Below are positions 52,415-62,500 of a stretch of 64,000 bases of DNA, in pieces. Within the stretch, counting starts at the first letter, position 1, and every line of letters starts with the position of its first letter. Origin of the DNA: Pseudoalteromonas sp. OOF1S-7. GTDB lineage: Bacteria > Pseudomonadota > Gammaproteobacteria > Enterobacterales > Alteromonadaceae. The position numbers and the translations under genes are program-made. Below the pieces are notes generated by a model. It saw only the letters and a program-made list of their open reading frames with translations, had not been told where the DNA came from and searched no databases. The stretch is from positions 1-64,000 of the forward strand of contig NZ_JAKRFZ010000018.1 of the NCBI RefSeq assembly GCF_022347765.1, in the 5' to 3' direction.

Positions 52415-54438
52415 AGCTTAAAGCGCTCAATCAGCTGTGTCAGTCGTGCTGCAAACCCGCTTAAAGACTCACTGTCTTTGGCCATAAAGCCCATTTCCTG
52501 TGAGTTACGAGCGGCTGTTTCCTGCACGTCTTTCATCAGGCTCGCAATGTTTTCACAGTGTGTTGCCTGATGGTTTGCCGCACCAAGCACCTGTTCGCTT
52601 AGTGCCGTAGCCTGCTCTATGGCTTCACTTACCTGTGCCATATTGTTTGCCAACACCTCACTTTGCTCAGCACATTCTCGTACATCCAGCTCACCGTTTT
52701 GGATCAAAGTAGCTGTCGCATGCGTATCGGCTTGCAAAGCCGCAATCATTTTATTAATTTCCTGAGTCGCATTTTGTGTGCGGATCGCAAGCTGCCTTAC
52801 TTCGTCGGCAACCACTGCAAATCCCCTGCCTTGTTCACCTGCCCTTGCAGCCTCTATTGCTGCATTCAATGCCAATAAATTGGTCTGCTCAGCAATTGCA
52901 ACGATTGTATCCAGTATTTTACCTATATGCTCACTGTGCGATCTGAGCCCCTCCATCGCCCCCACAGATTCGGACATAGTGCTACTCAGCGACATGATTT
53001 TTTGTTTATTTTGCGTGACACTGCGCGCCGTTTCCTGGTTTAACTGCTGAGCTCGTTTAAGCCCACTGACGCCATGTTCTGATTGCTCAGACACATCGAC
53101 CGCACTGCTGGCTATTGTAGATGCAATACGCAGGGCATTGTCTGTGCGCTCAACCTGGCCCGTTGCCCGGCGGGTCAAAGTCTGACTACGTTCCAGCGAC
53201 GAGCCGGCTAGACTTTTAAGTTCGTGCACCTGAGTATCTATTTCTTCCAACAGACTGCTGAGATTTTGCTTTACCTGATTTATGTTGTCGGTCAGCGTAC
53301 CAAACTCATCATCCTGACGTTTAACAATTTGCCGGGAAAAATCACCATCGGCTATATATCTGAGCATTTTGTTTACGGCTGCAAGCGGGATCAACATCGC
53401 TCGGCTGGTGGACAGTGCTATCCCAATCGCCAGAACAGCAAATACCAGTACCAACATCAGAGCCGCATTTTGCGCTTGCTCAATCAACTGATCAGACTCT
53501 TGCTGATACAGATCAAACTGACTCTGTGCCTGATTTTGAATTATATCTATTCGGGCAAATAGTGCTGCAAAGGCCTGTTCTGCACTGTGATAGCTTTGAA
53601 TCGCCGTTTTCTGGCCCGCGTGACGGCGCTCCAGCGCCTGATACAAAGTACCCGGGGCCTTCAGCTGACGCATTACATTATCCCAGGCTGGCTCAAACTG
53701 CTGTAACAAGGGCTCAATTGGCAAGCCGACCGACTGGCGCTTCAGATAGGCCAGGTTGTCACTGATGTTATCAACGATAAAACCCACGTCTTCACGGTGA
53801 GTGGCCAGCTTATCAGGACCAACCTGCGCAAGAGACTGCACATTATTTTCCAGTGTAAACAGCAGGTCATCAATTCGGATCCCGGTTCCTGCCACCTCAT
53901 CCCTTAGCCGACTGTTCGTGGTTTCTATTAACTCGATATCCAGCATGGCAGCGCCTGCGGCGTTTCTGTAATCGAAGAAGTCAGTGATCCCTTGCTGAAT
54001 GTGTTTTGTTGCCTGAAACTGGTTCAACCGCGCCGCGAACAATGCCTCTGAAAATTGCCGTAACGCCGCACGGACTTCAGCTACTTGCTGCAGCGGCTGT
54101 ACCACCCCCGGATTATCTGTCGAGCGATTTTCCAGATCTGCCAGCAGCTGCTGAGCACGGGATTCAGCCTGACCAAAAGTCTGCTGGATCTGTCGTACAC
54201 TGGCTTCATCGTCCGCACTGTATGCCTTGGAAACCAGATTACTGATCCTCAATTGTTGTTGTTGAAATTGCTCGGCTGCGTGCAAGATAGGTTGAGCAGT
54301 GTCAGTTACTTTATGATTGGCACGCTGGATCTCCAACAGCGCCCAATAAGCCAGGGCACTGGCAATGACCAACAGCATACCGATGCCACCAAAGCCAAGG
54401 GTAATTTTGTGTTTTATGGAAAGCCGCAACGGCAACAT
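52411..54438 (-). CDS. Methyl-accepting chemotaxis protein
   Basis: 675 residues from the ATG at 54438, with AAGGAAGG upstream; a 16-codon longer frame is unsupported. Helix 1 (about 14-36), a long helical periplasmic sensor of about 290 residues, helix 2 (about 322-345), HAMP, and the cytoplasmic coiled coil with tip EQTNLLALNAAIEAARAGEQ and GRGFAVVADEVRQLA. The all-helical sensor resembles the HBM/4HB type. It signals to CheA/CheW, ligand unknown. No che genes other than cheR at 58.6 kb lie nearby. Confidence 0.94.
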   Translation of the reverse strand: MLPLRLSIKHKITLGFGGIGMLLVIASALAYWALLEIQRANHKVTDTAQPILHAAEQFQQQQLRISNLVSKAYSADDEASVRQIQQTFGQAESRAQQLLADLENRSTDNPGVVQPLQQVAEVRAALRQFSEALFAARLNQFQATKHIQQGITDFFDYRNAAGAAMLDIELIETTNSRLRDEVAGTGIRIDDLLFTLENNVQSLAQVGPDKLATHREDVGFIVDNISDNLAYLKRQSVGLPIEPLLQQFEPAWDNVMRQLKAPGTLYQALERRHAGQKTAIQSYHSAEQAFAALFARIDIIQNQAQSQFDLYQQESDQLIEQAQNAALMLVLVFAVLAIGIALSTSRAMLIPLAAVNKMLRYIADGDFSRQIVKRQDDEFGTLTDNINQVKQNLSSLLEEIDTQVHELKSLAGSSLERSQTLTRRATGQVERTDNALRIASTIASSAVDVSEQSEHGVSGLKRAQQLNQETARSVTQNKQKIMSLSSTMSESVGAMEGLRSHSEHIGKILDTIVAIAEQTNLLALNAAIEAARAGEQGRGFAVVADEVRQLAIRTQNATQEINKMIAALQADTHATATLIQNGELDVRECAEQSEVLANNMAQVSEAIEQATALSEQVLGAANHQATHCENIASLMKDVQETAARNSQEMGFMAKDSESLSGFAARLTQLIERFKL

Positions 54439-54579
54439 GGCAACACCTTCCTTTGCCGACGTCTGACCTATTCCAGGCGACGGCACTAATTATTAGCATT
54501 GTTCTTTAATATGTATAACATAAAAATAGACGTATTTATGGTATTTAGAAACAAATTTGCAGATTTTCGAGGCAGAACA

Positions 54580-54597
54580 GGTGCCTTTGGCGGCACC
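54580..54597 (-). terminator. Hairpin just behind the coiled-coil protein gene
   Basis: GGTGCC / GGCACC with a 6-base loop, 3 bases beyond the stop codon at 54601. The exit side has only scattered T, so termination is uncertain. Confidence 0.35.
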
Positions 54598-54600
54598 CGG

Positions 54601-55524
54601 CTATTTGTTGGCATCTTTACGGATCTGTTCCAGCAGATCCTCATCTCCTATCATACGCTGCATGAGGTTATATACCTGATTATCAACATCATTGTTGTAC
54701 AACTTCAGAATATCATTCGCCAATTGACGTTTGAGACCCGGATACTGCTCGTCATTCGCTTGATAATACTGCGACATCAGGCCCTCTGCCGCCGTTGCTC
54801 GCATATAGTCGTTACTTTCCTTTTCCACAATATCCAGCAACGAACGTGCAATACGTGCATCCACCACTGGCGTTTGCGCCACCACGTCTAACGCTTGAAC
54901 ACGTAACTTATCATCATACTGGCCGCGACTGATTTTTATAACGGCGTCCACGGTATCGTAGCTCATAGCATCCATTTGAGTGCGATTTAACACATACATA
55001 TTCATCTGCAACTGACCCATCGCCGACAGGCGCTCAATCACGGGCAAACTCTCATTCAGCACTTTTTGTTGTAGCTGCCCGCTGAGTTTATCCGCATACT
55101 CAGGATCAGTTTTCAGGCGCATTTCGTAGTCGTCGGGTAAGTCTTCATAAAAACCATAAACCGGGTTACTTTCTCTGTGCGCAGCACGCTCTTGTTGTTC
55201 TTTTTCTTCCAAAATTGCCAACACGGACTCTTCAAGGGACTGAGGTGAATGCGATGTTGAAAACGCACGGTTTTCCAACTCGAGTACGCGCCCCTGAAGA
55301 TAGTGAATTTGCTCTGTTAACTGCTGAATATCTGCTTGCTCTGGACGGTATTCGCCCATACGACTGGCAGTAAGCGGTTCGCTTTGAGTCGCCTGAAACG
55401 GAGGTGACTCAGGGTGACCAGACTCAATGGCCAGTGTAGGTGGCCGGGTAACCTGACCATAAATCGCCATGCCCAGGGCACAGACAGACAAAGCTAAAGA
55501 CAGTGTGGTTTTAAATTGCGACAT
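54601..55524 (-). CDS. Membrane-anchored coiled-coil/HEAT-like hypothetical protein
   Basis: 307 residues, AGAGGA seven bases before the start. A single N-terminal membrane segment (LSLALSVCALGMAIYG) is followed by a Pro-rich spacer and a coiled coil (about 65-90, QLTEQIHYLQGRVLELE). The C-terminal part is an all-helical region with HEAT-like periodicity (KLRVQALDVVAQTPVVDARIA; YMRATAAEGLMSQYY). I recognise no family. It probably faces the periplasm as a scaffold. It is transcribed divergently from the YhhN gene. Confidence 0.72.
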   Translation of the reverse strand: MSQFKTTLSLALSVCALGMAIYGQVTRPPTLAIESGHPESPPFQATQSEPLTASRMGEYRPEQADIQQLTEQIHYLQGRVLELENRAFSTSHSPQSLEESVLAILEEKEQQERAAHRESNPVYGFYEDLPDDYEMRLKTDPEYADKLSGQLQQKVLNESLPVIERLSAMGQLQMNMYVLNRTQMDAMSYDTVDAVIKISRGQYDDKLRVQALDVVAQTPVVDARIARSLLDIVEKESNDYMRATAAEGLMSQYYQANDEQYPGLKRQLANDILKLYNNDVDNQVYNLMQRMIGDEDLLEQIRKDANK

Positions 55525-55630
55525 AGTTTTCCTCTCAACTCTGGCAATCTACACAAAAAGCATTGCTTTTGCATCGACAATCCTGTTAAAAGTTGTACCT
55601 TCATCTTTGGCAATTGAACAAGGACTCAGG

Positions 55631-56464
55631 ATGGAAATCCGTTGGAATTCGTTCAAAATCAGTGTTTTTATCATCGCCTGTGCGATACTCGACTTGCTGT
55701 TAACCCTGCTCGGTGTTTGGTCTGTGGAGGGAGTAACCCGCACCTGGGTGCTCAGTTTCGAAGCCATGACTCTGAGTGTTTTGCTCATCAACAGCATAAT
55801 GATAAGGCGCTCAGTCTGTCATTATAAAAATACGCGCCAAAACCGATTTCTTGCAAGTCTGATGGTCTTTTCTTTACTCTTTTGCCTGGCTGGCGACGTG
55901 ACTAACTTCAACCTGACACAGAGCTACTTTCAACATGGTGATGTGGTCAAACATGACTACCTGGCAGACTCTGTGTGGTTTTTTGTGCCAGGCTATACCT
56001 TAATGTTTATCGCTTGCTGGCGCCTGATGGACTATTCTGCTCGCCAGACTCGCTATTTTATTATTGCTACATTGATTACGGCAACGCTGGGTTTACTCAG
56101 CTATTTAAATATGCACATACCCGGGAGTGGCTGGTACGTCTCTCTGATGACTGGCTTCTATGCTGTATTTATTGCGCAGGCCGCACTGCTCGGCTTATGC
56201 TTGCTGATCAATAAAAACTTCCCTGAGACGCCCAGATATAGTCTGGCAGCCGCACTGATACTTGCCACGGTCGCAGATGCGCTGATCGGGCAGTTTTGGA
56301 TCTTTGGCAATGGGGGCCTGGGCTACTATCCCCAGATCAGAGCAATTAACTGGGTGTTTTATATTACATCCCAGGCCATCGTGATCCATTTACCCTTGGT
56401 GGCACTTGCCCGAGCTCATGGTTCAAGTCGAACTTGTGCCGCAGGTGCCGGTTTTGCAAAATAG
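55631..56464 (+). CDS. YhhN-family membrane protein (lysoplasmalogenase-like)
   Basis: 277 residues from the ATG at 55631, with AAGGA six bases upstream; the open frame extends 54 codons further without a start signal. About eight membrane helices. The YhhN pattern is visible as LFCLAGDVTNF, DYLADSVWFFVPGYTLMF and ATVADALIGQFW, with acidic residues inside helices that form the active site in relatives. Those relatives hydrolyse the vinyl-ether bond of lysoplasmalogen. It overlaps the convergent c-di-GMP gene by 49 bases. Confidence 0.75.
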   Translation: MEIRWNSFKISVFIIACAILDLLLTLLGVWSVEGVTRTWVLSFEAMTLSVLLINSIMIRRSVCHYKNTRQNRFLASLMVFSLLFCLAGDVTNFNLTQSYFQHGDVVKHDYLADSVWFFVPGYTLMFIACWRLMDYSARQTRYFIIATLITATLGLLSYLNMHIPGSGWYVSLMTGFYAVFIAQAALLGLCLLINKNFPETPRYSLAAALILATVADALIGQFWIFGNGGLGYYPQIRAINWVFYITSQAIVIHLPLVALARAHGSSRTCAAGAGFAK

Positions 56465-58548
56465 TATCCCTGAATATGGTCACATTTTTGCTCAAGCAGA
56501 AACGCCAGCTGCTGCTCTGTTTCGACCCCTTCAGCCACCACTTTCAAATGCATATTATGTGCAAGACTGATAATGGCCCGCACCACCATCTCGCACTTTT
56601 CATCTTCTCCCAGTTTGCGGATAAACTCACGGTCAATTTTTAAAGTGTTGATCGGCAGATGTACCAGATAACTAAACGACGAGTAACCCGTGCCAAAGTC
56701 ATCAATCGCCACTGCTATTCCCAGACGCTGAAAGGCGTTTAGGATCTCAATTGCCTGCTGTGGACTTTGCATCATCATTCCCTCCGTTACCTCAACTTCT
56801 ATGGCATCGGCTGGTAACTGATATTTCTGCAGCAGGTAAAATACCATTTCGGGCAATTCCTCTCGCCGTAATTGTTCCATCGACAAATTTACCGCAATAC
56901 AAGGTGGGTTAGTGTATTCCTCTCGCCATTTCTTCGCCTGTCGACAAGCTTGCTCGACGACCCATTCACCGACTTTATTGATCAGTCCTATTTCTTCAAG
57001 CTTGGGTATAAACACATCAGGACTCAGTCTGCTGCCATCCGCCGGAAACCACCGTAACAACGCTTCAACTTTGCTGACCTGGTTATTGGCAATATCCCAC
57101 TGAGGCTGATAAAACAGAGTAAACTCATCATGTTCTATGGCTACACGGAGCTTTTGCTCCAGCTCCAGTGATGCCAGAGCCTGTAAATGCAGCTCTTCGG
57201 TAAAGAACTGAAAGTTCTGCCCACCCTGCTTTTTGGCCCGGTACATAGCCAGTTCAACCGCCCTTAGAACACTAACGCTGTCCTCGCCAGCTCCCGGGAA
57301 GCGTGCGATCCCAATACTGGGGCCAATGTAGATCTCGTTACCGCGAATAAGGTAGGCGCCCGACAGGTGACTCAATAATTGCTCCGCAAGCGCAGCCTCA
57401 TTCCTGACATGTTGCTCAATAAAATTCTCCAGTAAAATAACATACTCATCGCCACCTATGCGGGCAACAATATCACCGTCACTGACCGTTTTTACAATCC
57501 GGTGACCCACTTCCTGAAGTAAAATATCACCCACTTCATGGCCAAACTGGTCATTGACTTGTTTAAAGTGATCCAGATCGAGGTGTAATAGCGAAAACTC
57601 CCGGCCGTGTCTGAGGCTACGCTTGATAGCTTGTTGTAAGTGTTTCTCAAAAGTGCTGCGATTAACCAGCCCTGTTAAGGTATCAAACTGGGATAATCGG
57701 CTCAGTTGCTCCTCGATGCTGCGCTTCTGACTGATATCCTGAAAGGCAATCACTACCCCCAATAGGGTATTGTTTTCGTAAATAGGTGTTGCAATAAACT
57801 CCGCCGGGAACATACGCTTTTCATTGTCTTTAAATAAACCATATGAGTCCCGGTAGGTGTAGCCCTGTGAGCAATGTTCAAAGATCTTGCAATTTTCCCA
57901 GCTTGCATTGCCAGCCATGGACGTCGACAGGCAAATAAACTCTGCCACGTTCGCCCCGACTAAGGTATTTTCGCTTAGGCCAAGTATTTTCTCTGTTGCA
58001 GGGTTGGTATAGGTAATGCGTCCCTGAGTGTCAACACCTAAAATGCCTTCACCAATAGACTTAAGTAACAGCCGATTTTTGTTTTCAAGTTCCTGTATAT
58101 CCTGAAAAGACTGTAATAACTTAGTTCTTTGCTGTTCCAGCTCCAGAAAAACCTGGACCTTGCTGTAAAGCGTATGTGCATTGATGGGTTTAAACAAATA
58201 GTCGACTGCGCCCACTTCATACCCTTTAAACTCCAGTGCTTCAGTATGATCTGCGGCGGTTATAAATATGATCGGAGTATGCTTGGTTTCGTCATTCATA
58301 CGTAATAATGAGGCCGTTTCAAAGCCATCAATACCGGGCATCATCACATCCAGTAAAATCACTGCGTACTTATGCCGCAGAACCATTGACAATACCTCGT
58401 GTCCTGACTCGGCAGAATGAAAATTGGCTTGCATATCTGCAAGGATTTTTCTCACCACCCGATGGTTTTCAGGCCTGTCATCAACGATCAAAATCGTCGG
58501 TTTGGTGCGGTCATCTTCATGCACCTGACGTTGCTTAATTGCACCCAT
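56416..58548 (-). CDS. Response regulator with PAS, GGDEF and EAL domains
   Basis: 710 residues from the ATG at 58548, which has AGGA upstream; a TTG 12 codons earlier is less likely. Receiver domain about 18-135 (ILIVDDRPENHRVV, phospho-acceptor in ILLDVMMPGIDGFE near 66), PAS about 165-285 with several Cys (FICLSTSMAGN ... CKIFEHC), GGDEF domain with GGDEY and no RxxD inhibitory site, and a complete EAL domain (KVEALLRWF, IDDFGTGYSSF, AEGVETEQQ). It probably degrades c-di-GMP in response to the hybrid kinase encoded upstream. It lies 101 bases after cheR on the same strand. Confidence 0.93.
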   Translation of the reverse strand: MGAIKQRQVHEDDRTKPTILIVDDRPENHRVVRKILADMQANFHSAESGHEVLSMVLRHKYAVILLDVMMPGIDGFETASLLRMNDETKHTPIIFITAADHTEALEFKGYEVGAVDYLFKPINAHTLYSKVQVFLELEQQRTKLLQSFQDIQELENKNRLLLKSIGEGILGVDTQGRITYTNPATEKILGLSENTLVGANVAEFICLSTSMAGNASWENCKIFEHCSQGYTYRDSYGLFKDNEKRMFPAEFIATPIYENNTLLGVVIAFQDISQKRSIEEQLSRLSQFDTLTGLVNRSTFEKHLQQAIKRSLRHGREFSLLHLDLDHFKQVNDQFGHEVGDILLQEVGHRIVKTVSDGDIVARIGGDEYVILLENFIEQHVRNEAALAEQLLSHLSGAYLIRGNEIYIGPSIGIARFPGAGEDSVSVLRAVELAMYRAKKQGGQNFQFFTEELHLQALASLELEQKLRVAIEHDEFTLFYQPQWDIANNQVSKVEALLRWFPADGSRLSPDVFIPKLEEIGLINKVGEWVVEQACRQAKKWREEYTNPPCIAVNLSMEQLRREELPEMVFYLLQKYQLPADAIEVEVTEGMMMQSPQQAIEILNAFQRLGIAVAIDDFGTGYSSFSYLVHLPINTLKIDREFIRKLGEDEKCEMVVRAIISLAHNMHLKVVAEGVETEQQLAFLLEQKCDHIQGYYFAKPAPAAQVRLEP

Positions 58549-58649
58549 AAATCGTCCTGGTTTGTCTCTTTCCAGCTCCTTCAAGCTTAGTACAAAAATA
58601 GCACTTTCAAATCTGAACCGCGCAAATTATGCTAATCCTTTAGTCCTAG

Positions 58650-59534
58650 TTAAATACCAGGCACTTTACGATAAAGCGTTGCGGCATTGTCCAGTAACTG
58701 CCATCGGGCGCTGGTATCCAGATAATCGAGGTTTTCAAGCCGTCCCAGCCCCAAAAAGCCACTGTGATGCAGACTTTGGTCAAACAAGTCGACCACTCGC
58801 TTTTTTAATGTATTATCAAAGTAAATCATCACATTACGGCAAAGTATCAGCTGCATCTCGCCAAATACCCCATCGCAAACCAAATTATGATTGGCAAACA
58901 CAATGTTTCTGGCCAGCTCCATGCGGATTTTACTATTATGATATTGGGTCGAGAAATGCTCCTGAAACGGTGTAGCTTGTGATATTGCCAGTTGGCCGTA
59001 ATTCAGCTCTCCCTGTCGCATTGTTTCTTCCGTGAAGATACCCGCCTTCGCTTTGTCCAAAATGCGGTCATTAAAGTCGGTCGCATAAATCTTAGCCCGG
59101 TCATATAAACCATGCGCCTTTAATAGCATCGCAAGAGAGTACACTTCTTCGCCAGTGGCACACCCGGCATGCCAAATTTTAAAGTAAGGAAAAGTCTCTA
59201 AAACAGGCAAGACATGCTGCTCCAGAGACTGAAAAAAGGCGGGATCCCGAAAAAATTCAGTCACACTGACCGACAACTCCTGCAACAGCTTGTGCATATA
59301 CCCTTTCTCGTACAACACTTTGGGGATCAAGTGCGAAAAATGAGGTACATCGTCCATAAGCAAACAATTTTGCAAACGCCTGATCAGCGTGCTGCGTGCA
59401 TACTGAGAAAAATCATAGCCGCTGCGCTGATACAAAACGTCCAGTAAAATGTCTACTTCCAACATCTGCTCGGGTGTTAGCTTACTTTTATGGCCCGATA
59501 GCGGTGCCATATCAATGGAGTCTGTCGCTTGCAT
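58650..59534 (-). CDS. CheR-type protein-glutamate methyltransferase
   Basis: 294 residues. An N-terminal helical domain (RSGYDFSQYARSTLIRRL) precedes the SAM-binding fold (KIWHAGCATGEEVYSLAML), then IYATDFNDRILDKAKAGIF, the adenine/ribose region, and LILCRNVMIYFD. It uses S-adenosylmethionine to methylate Glu on receptors or on the kinase's signalling region. Its start overlaps the end of the hybrid kinase gene by 23 bases. No CheB methylesterase follows, unlike many such clusters. Confidence 0.94.
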   Translation of the reverse strand: MQATDSIDMAPLSGHKSKLTPEQMLEVDILLDVLYQRSGYDFSQYARSTLIRRLQNCLLMDDVPHFSHLIPKVLYEKGYMHKLLQELSVSVTEFFRDPAFFQSLEQHVLPVLETFPYFKIWHAGCATGEEVYSLAMLLKAHGLYDRAKIYATDFNDRILDKAKAGIFTEETMRQGELNYGQLAISQATPFQEHFSTQYHNSKIRMELARNIVFANHNLVCDGVFGEMQLILCRNVMIYFDNTLKKRVVDLFDQSLHHSGFLGLGRLENLDYLDTSARWQLLDNAATLYRKVPGI

Positions 59535-62500
59535 TTTGCGTGTCGTATAACCAAATTTTCATCATAGAGATCAATACATTGATATCGACCGGTTTAGCAA
59601 GATAGTCACTGGCTCCAGCCTCAAGACATTTCTGCTTGTCTTCACTCATCGCCTTTGCTGTCAATGCGATAATTGGGAGATTTTGTGAAATATCTGCACG
59701 AATGTGTTTCATAGCTTCAAAACCATCCATCACAGGCATCATAATGTCCATCAGCACCAGGTCAAACTGCTCATTCTGCTGCAGCTTTTCCAATGCCAGC
59801 TGACCGTTATCGGCCATGGTGACAGCAAGCCCCTGCTCTTTCAGTAACTTGGATAGAGCATAGGTGTTACGCAGGTCATCATCAACCAGCAGTATATGAA
59901 AACCAGACAGGTCAACTGGTTGACTACTAATATCTTCGTGCTTGGAAGCGACCACGCTGGGTGGTAGCTGCTGTTCGACCGAGTGTAAAAAGAGCTCGAC
60001 TTCATCTTGTAAACGCACCGGGGCATGATCCGTTTTCAGTACTATTTTATCAGTAAATCGTAACAAATGATGGTACTCATCCCGGCTCAGCTCCTGCGCG
60101 GTATAGACAATAATAGGCGGTAATGACAGACCTGCCTCAGCGTCCATTCTTTCAAGCAATTCAAAACCCGATATATCCGGTAAATTCAGATCAACAATGC
60201 AGCAGTCTATCGGATGTTGCTTGAGAAGCTGCATGGCTGTACCACCATTGTTAGCAACATGTAGCTCTAACCCCTTTTGCTGCAAAACCTGTTTAATCAC
60301 TTTACAGGCATGCATGTCATCTTCGACTAAGAGTAAATGTTTAATGTGTTTTTGCAGTAACACTTCAAACTTAGAGAAAACCTGCTCCATCTGTTCTAAA
60401 GACACTGGTTTAGTTAAAAAGTCGATTGCACCCTTTTGCAGCGCTTTTGGATCTTTACTCTTGCCCGACACAATATGGACCGGGATCTCGCGCGTTTTAG
60501 GCTCAGACTTCAGGGTATCCAGCAGCGCCATACCATCCATATCCGGTAACCCGATGTCCAGTATCACCGCACTGGGCTGCGCTTGTTGTATCATGTTCAG
60601 TGCCTGCTCAGCCCGAGAACACACTACAGGGGCAAACTGATGCTTATAGGCAATGTCGGATAAAATGCTGGCAAACTGGCTGTCGTCTTCAACAATCAGA
60701 ACGGATTTATTTTCTTGTTCAGTAACCGAGTCTGGCGCAGTGTCTGTGGTGACAATTGCATTAGCCCGGGTAACGCTCGCTGGCTGCGGCTGCGCTAACA
60801 GAGCATCATCATGCACTTTGACAAAGTCATTGTGCCGCACAGCCTGGTTTGTGTATAAGTCAGGTTGTGACTGTGGCGCTTCCTGCTGCTCATTTTCCGG
60901 CTGTTTATAACGCGGAATATACAAAGAAAAAGCACTGCCTTTATCCAGCTCGCTGACTAACTGGATCTCTCCGCCCAGCAAGTGGCTAAACTCTCGAGAA
61001 ATCGTCAACCCAAGGCCGGTCCCGCCAAAAGCCCGGCTGGTTGACCCGTCGGCCTGCTGGAAGGCTTCAAAAATCGCCTGTTGTTTATCTTGCGCTATAC
61101 CAATACCGGTATCTTTTACCACAAAGCTCAAACAGCTCTGCGGGGTCAGTGTCGGGTTGTTAAACTGAGCACTACCGTCGGCCGGTTCGATGCATAATTC
61201 AACATTGCCCTGCTCTGTGAACTTAAAGGCATTCGAGAGCAAGTTACGCAGCACTTGTTCCAGCCTGAGCTCGTCAGTTTCAATGTCCTGAGGTGCCATA
61301 GGTGAGATGCTTACTTTAAACTCAAGGCCTTTTTCTTTTGCAATCGGCTCAAACTGCTTTTTCAATCGGGCTGCAAAACCATGCAGATTCACTCTGTCTG
61401 AAGTCAATTTAAGTTTACCTGCCTCAACTTTAGACAAGTCGAGGATTTCATTAATGAGCGTGAGCAGCGACTGACCCCCATTGTAAATGACTTCAATGTC
61501 TTCAAGCTGGTCATCCGTCAAATTGCCTTCGGCGTTGCGGGCTAAAGACTGCGACAACAACAACAAGCTGTTAAGCGGCGTTCTTAACTCATGCGACATA
61601 TTGGCTAAAAACTCAGACTTATACTTGCTCGATACCGCTAATTGTTCAGCACGATGTTGCAGCTCAATGCGGGCGTTTTCAATCTCAATTTTTTGCTTTT
61701 GCAACGTGTCTGTGCGCTCGGTGAGCTGAGTGTTGGTTTGAGTCAGCCGGCTTTTTTGCTCTCTTAACTCTTCTTCCGATCGCTTAAGTTCCTGTGTTTG
61801 CTGCTCCATCTCCTCATTGGCCGCTTTTAAATCCTGTTGCTGAGACTCAAGCTCCTCAGCCTGCTGCTGCGATTCATCCAGCAGCTCCTGTAACCTGTCC
61901 CGTGACAACGCAGATGCCAAAGCCTGGGCAATACTATCGGCAGATAGCTCAAGTAGTTCCAGGCAAATGTCTGAGAACGTTTTAACACTCGCGATAACCA
62001 GTACCGCTAACACAGCTTCATTTTGCCGTTTGTCTTTAATGGGTACCGCGACCACCTGCCTCGCAGCAGATTGCCCCAAACCAGAATCCACCGACATCAA
62101 TACATGCTCTTCTGGCAAACCGCTAAAATACAATAGTTTACCTTCCAATGCAGCCTGCCCAACCAAGCCTTCGCCTTGCTCAAACTCGGTGTTTTCTGTG
62201 CTACGATACTTATAGGCATAGCTGGTTTTCAGCTTATAAAGATCTCCCTCCAGCGCATATAAAGCACCGACTTCAGCCTCCAGGTAGCGGCTACAGAAAT
62301 CGCAGGCAATTTTATAGATTTGCTCGACCGATTGTGTCCCGGTCAAGCGCTCTGCTATGTCTGCCTGCCCAGCTTTTAGCCAGGTCTGATGCTGTGAAAG
62401 CTGATGAGTTGTACGCAGGTTTTTTGTCATTGCATTCAATGCCATGCCAAGCAGATCTTGCTCTCCTTTTGGTGTAAAGTCTTGTGTATAGTCTCCTTTT

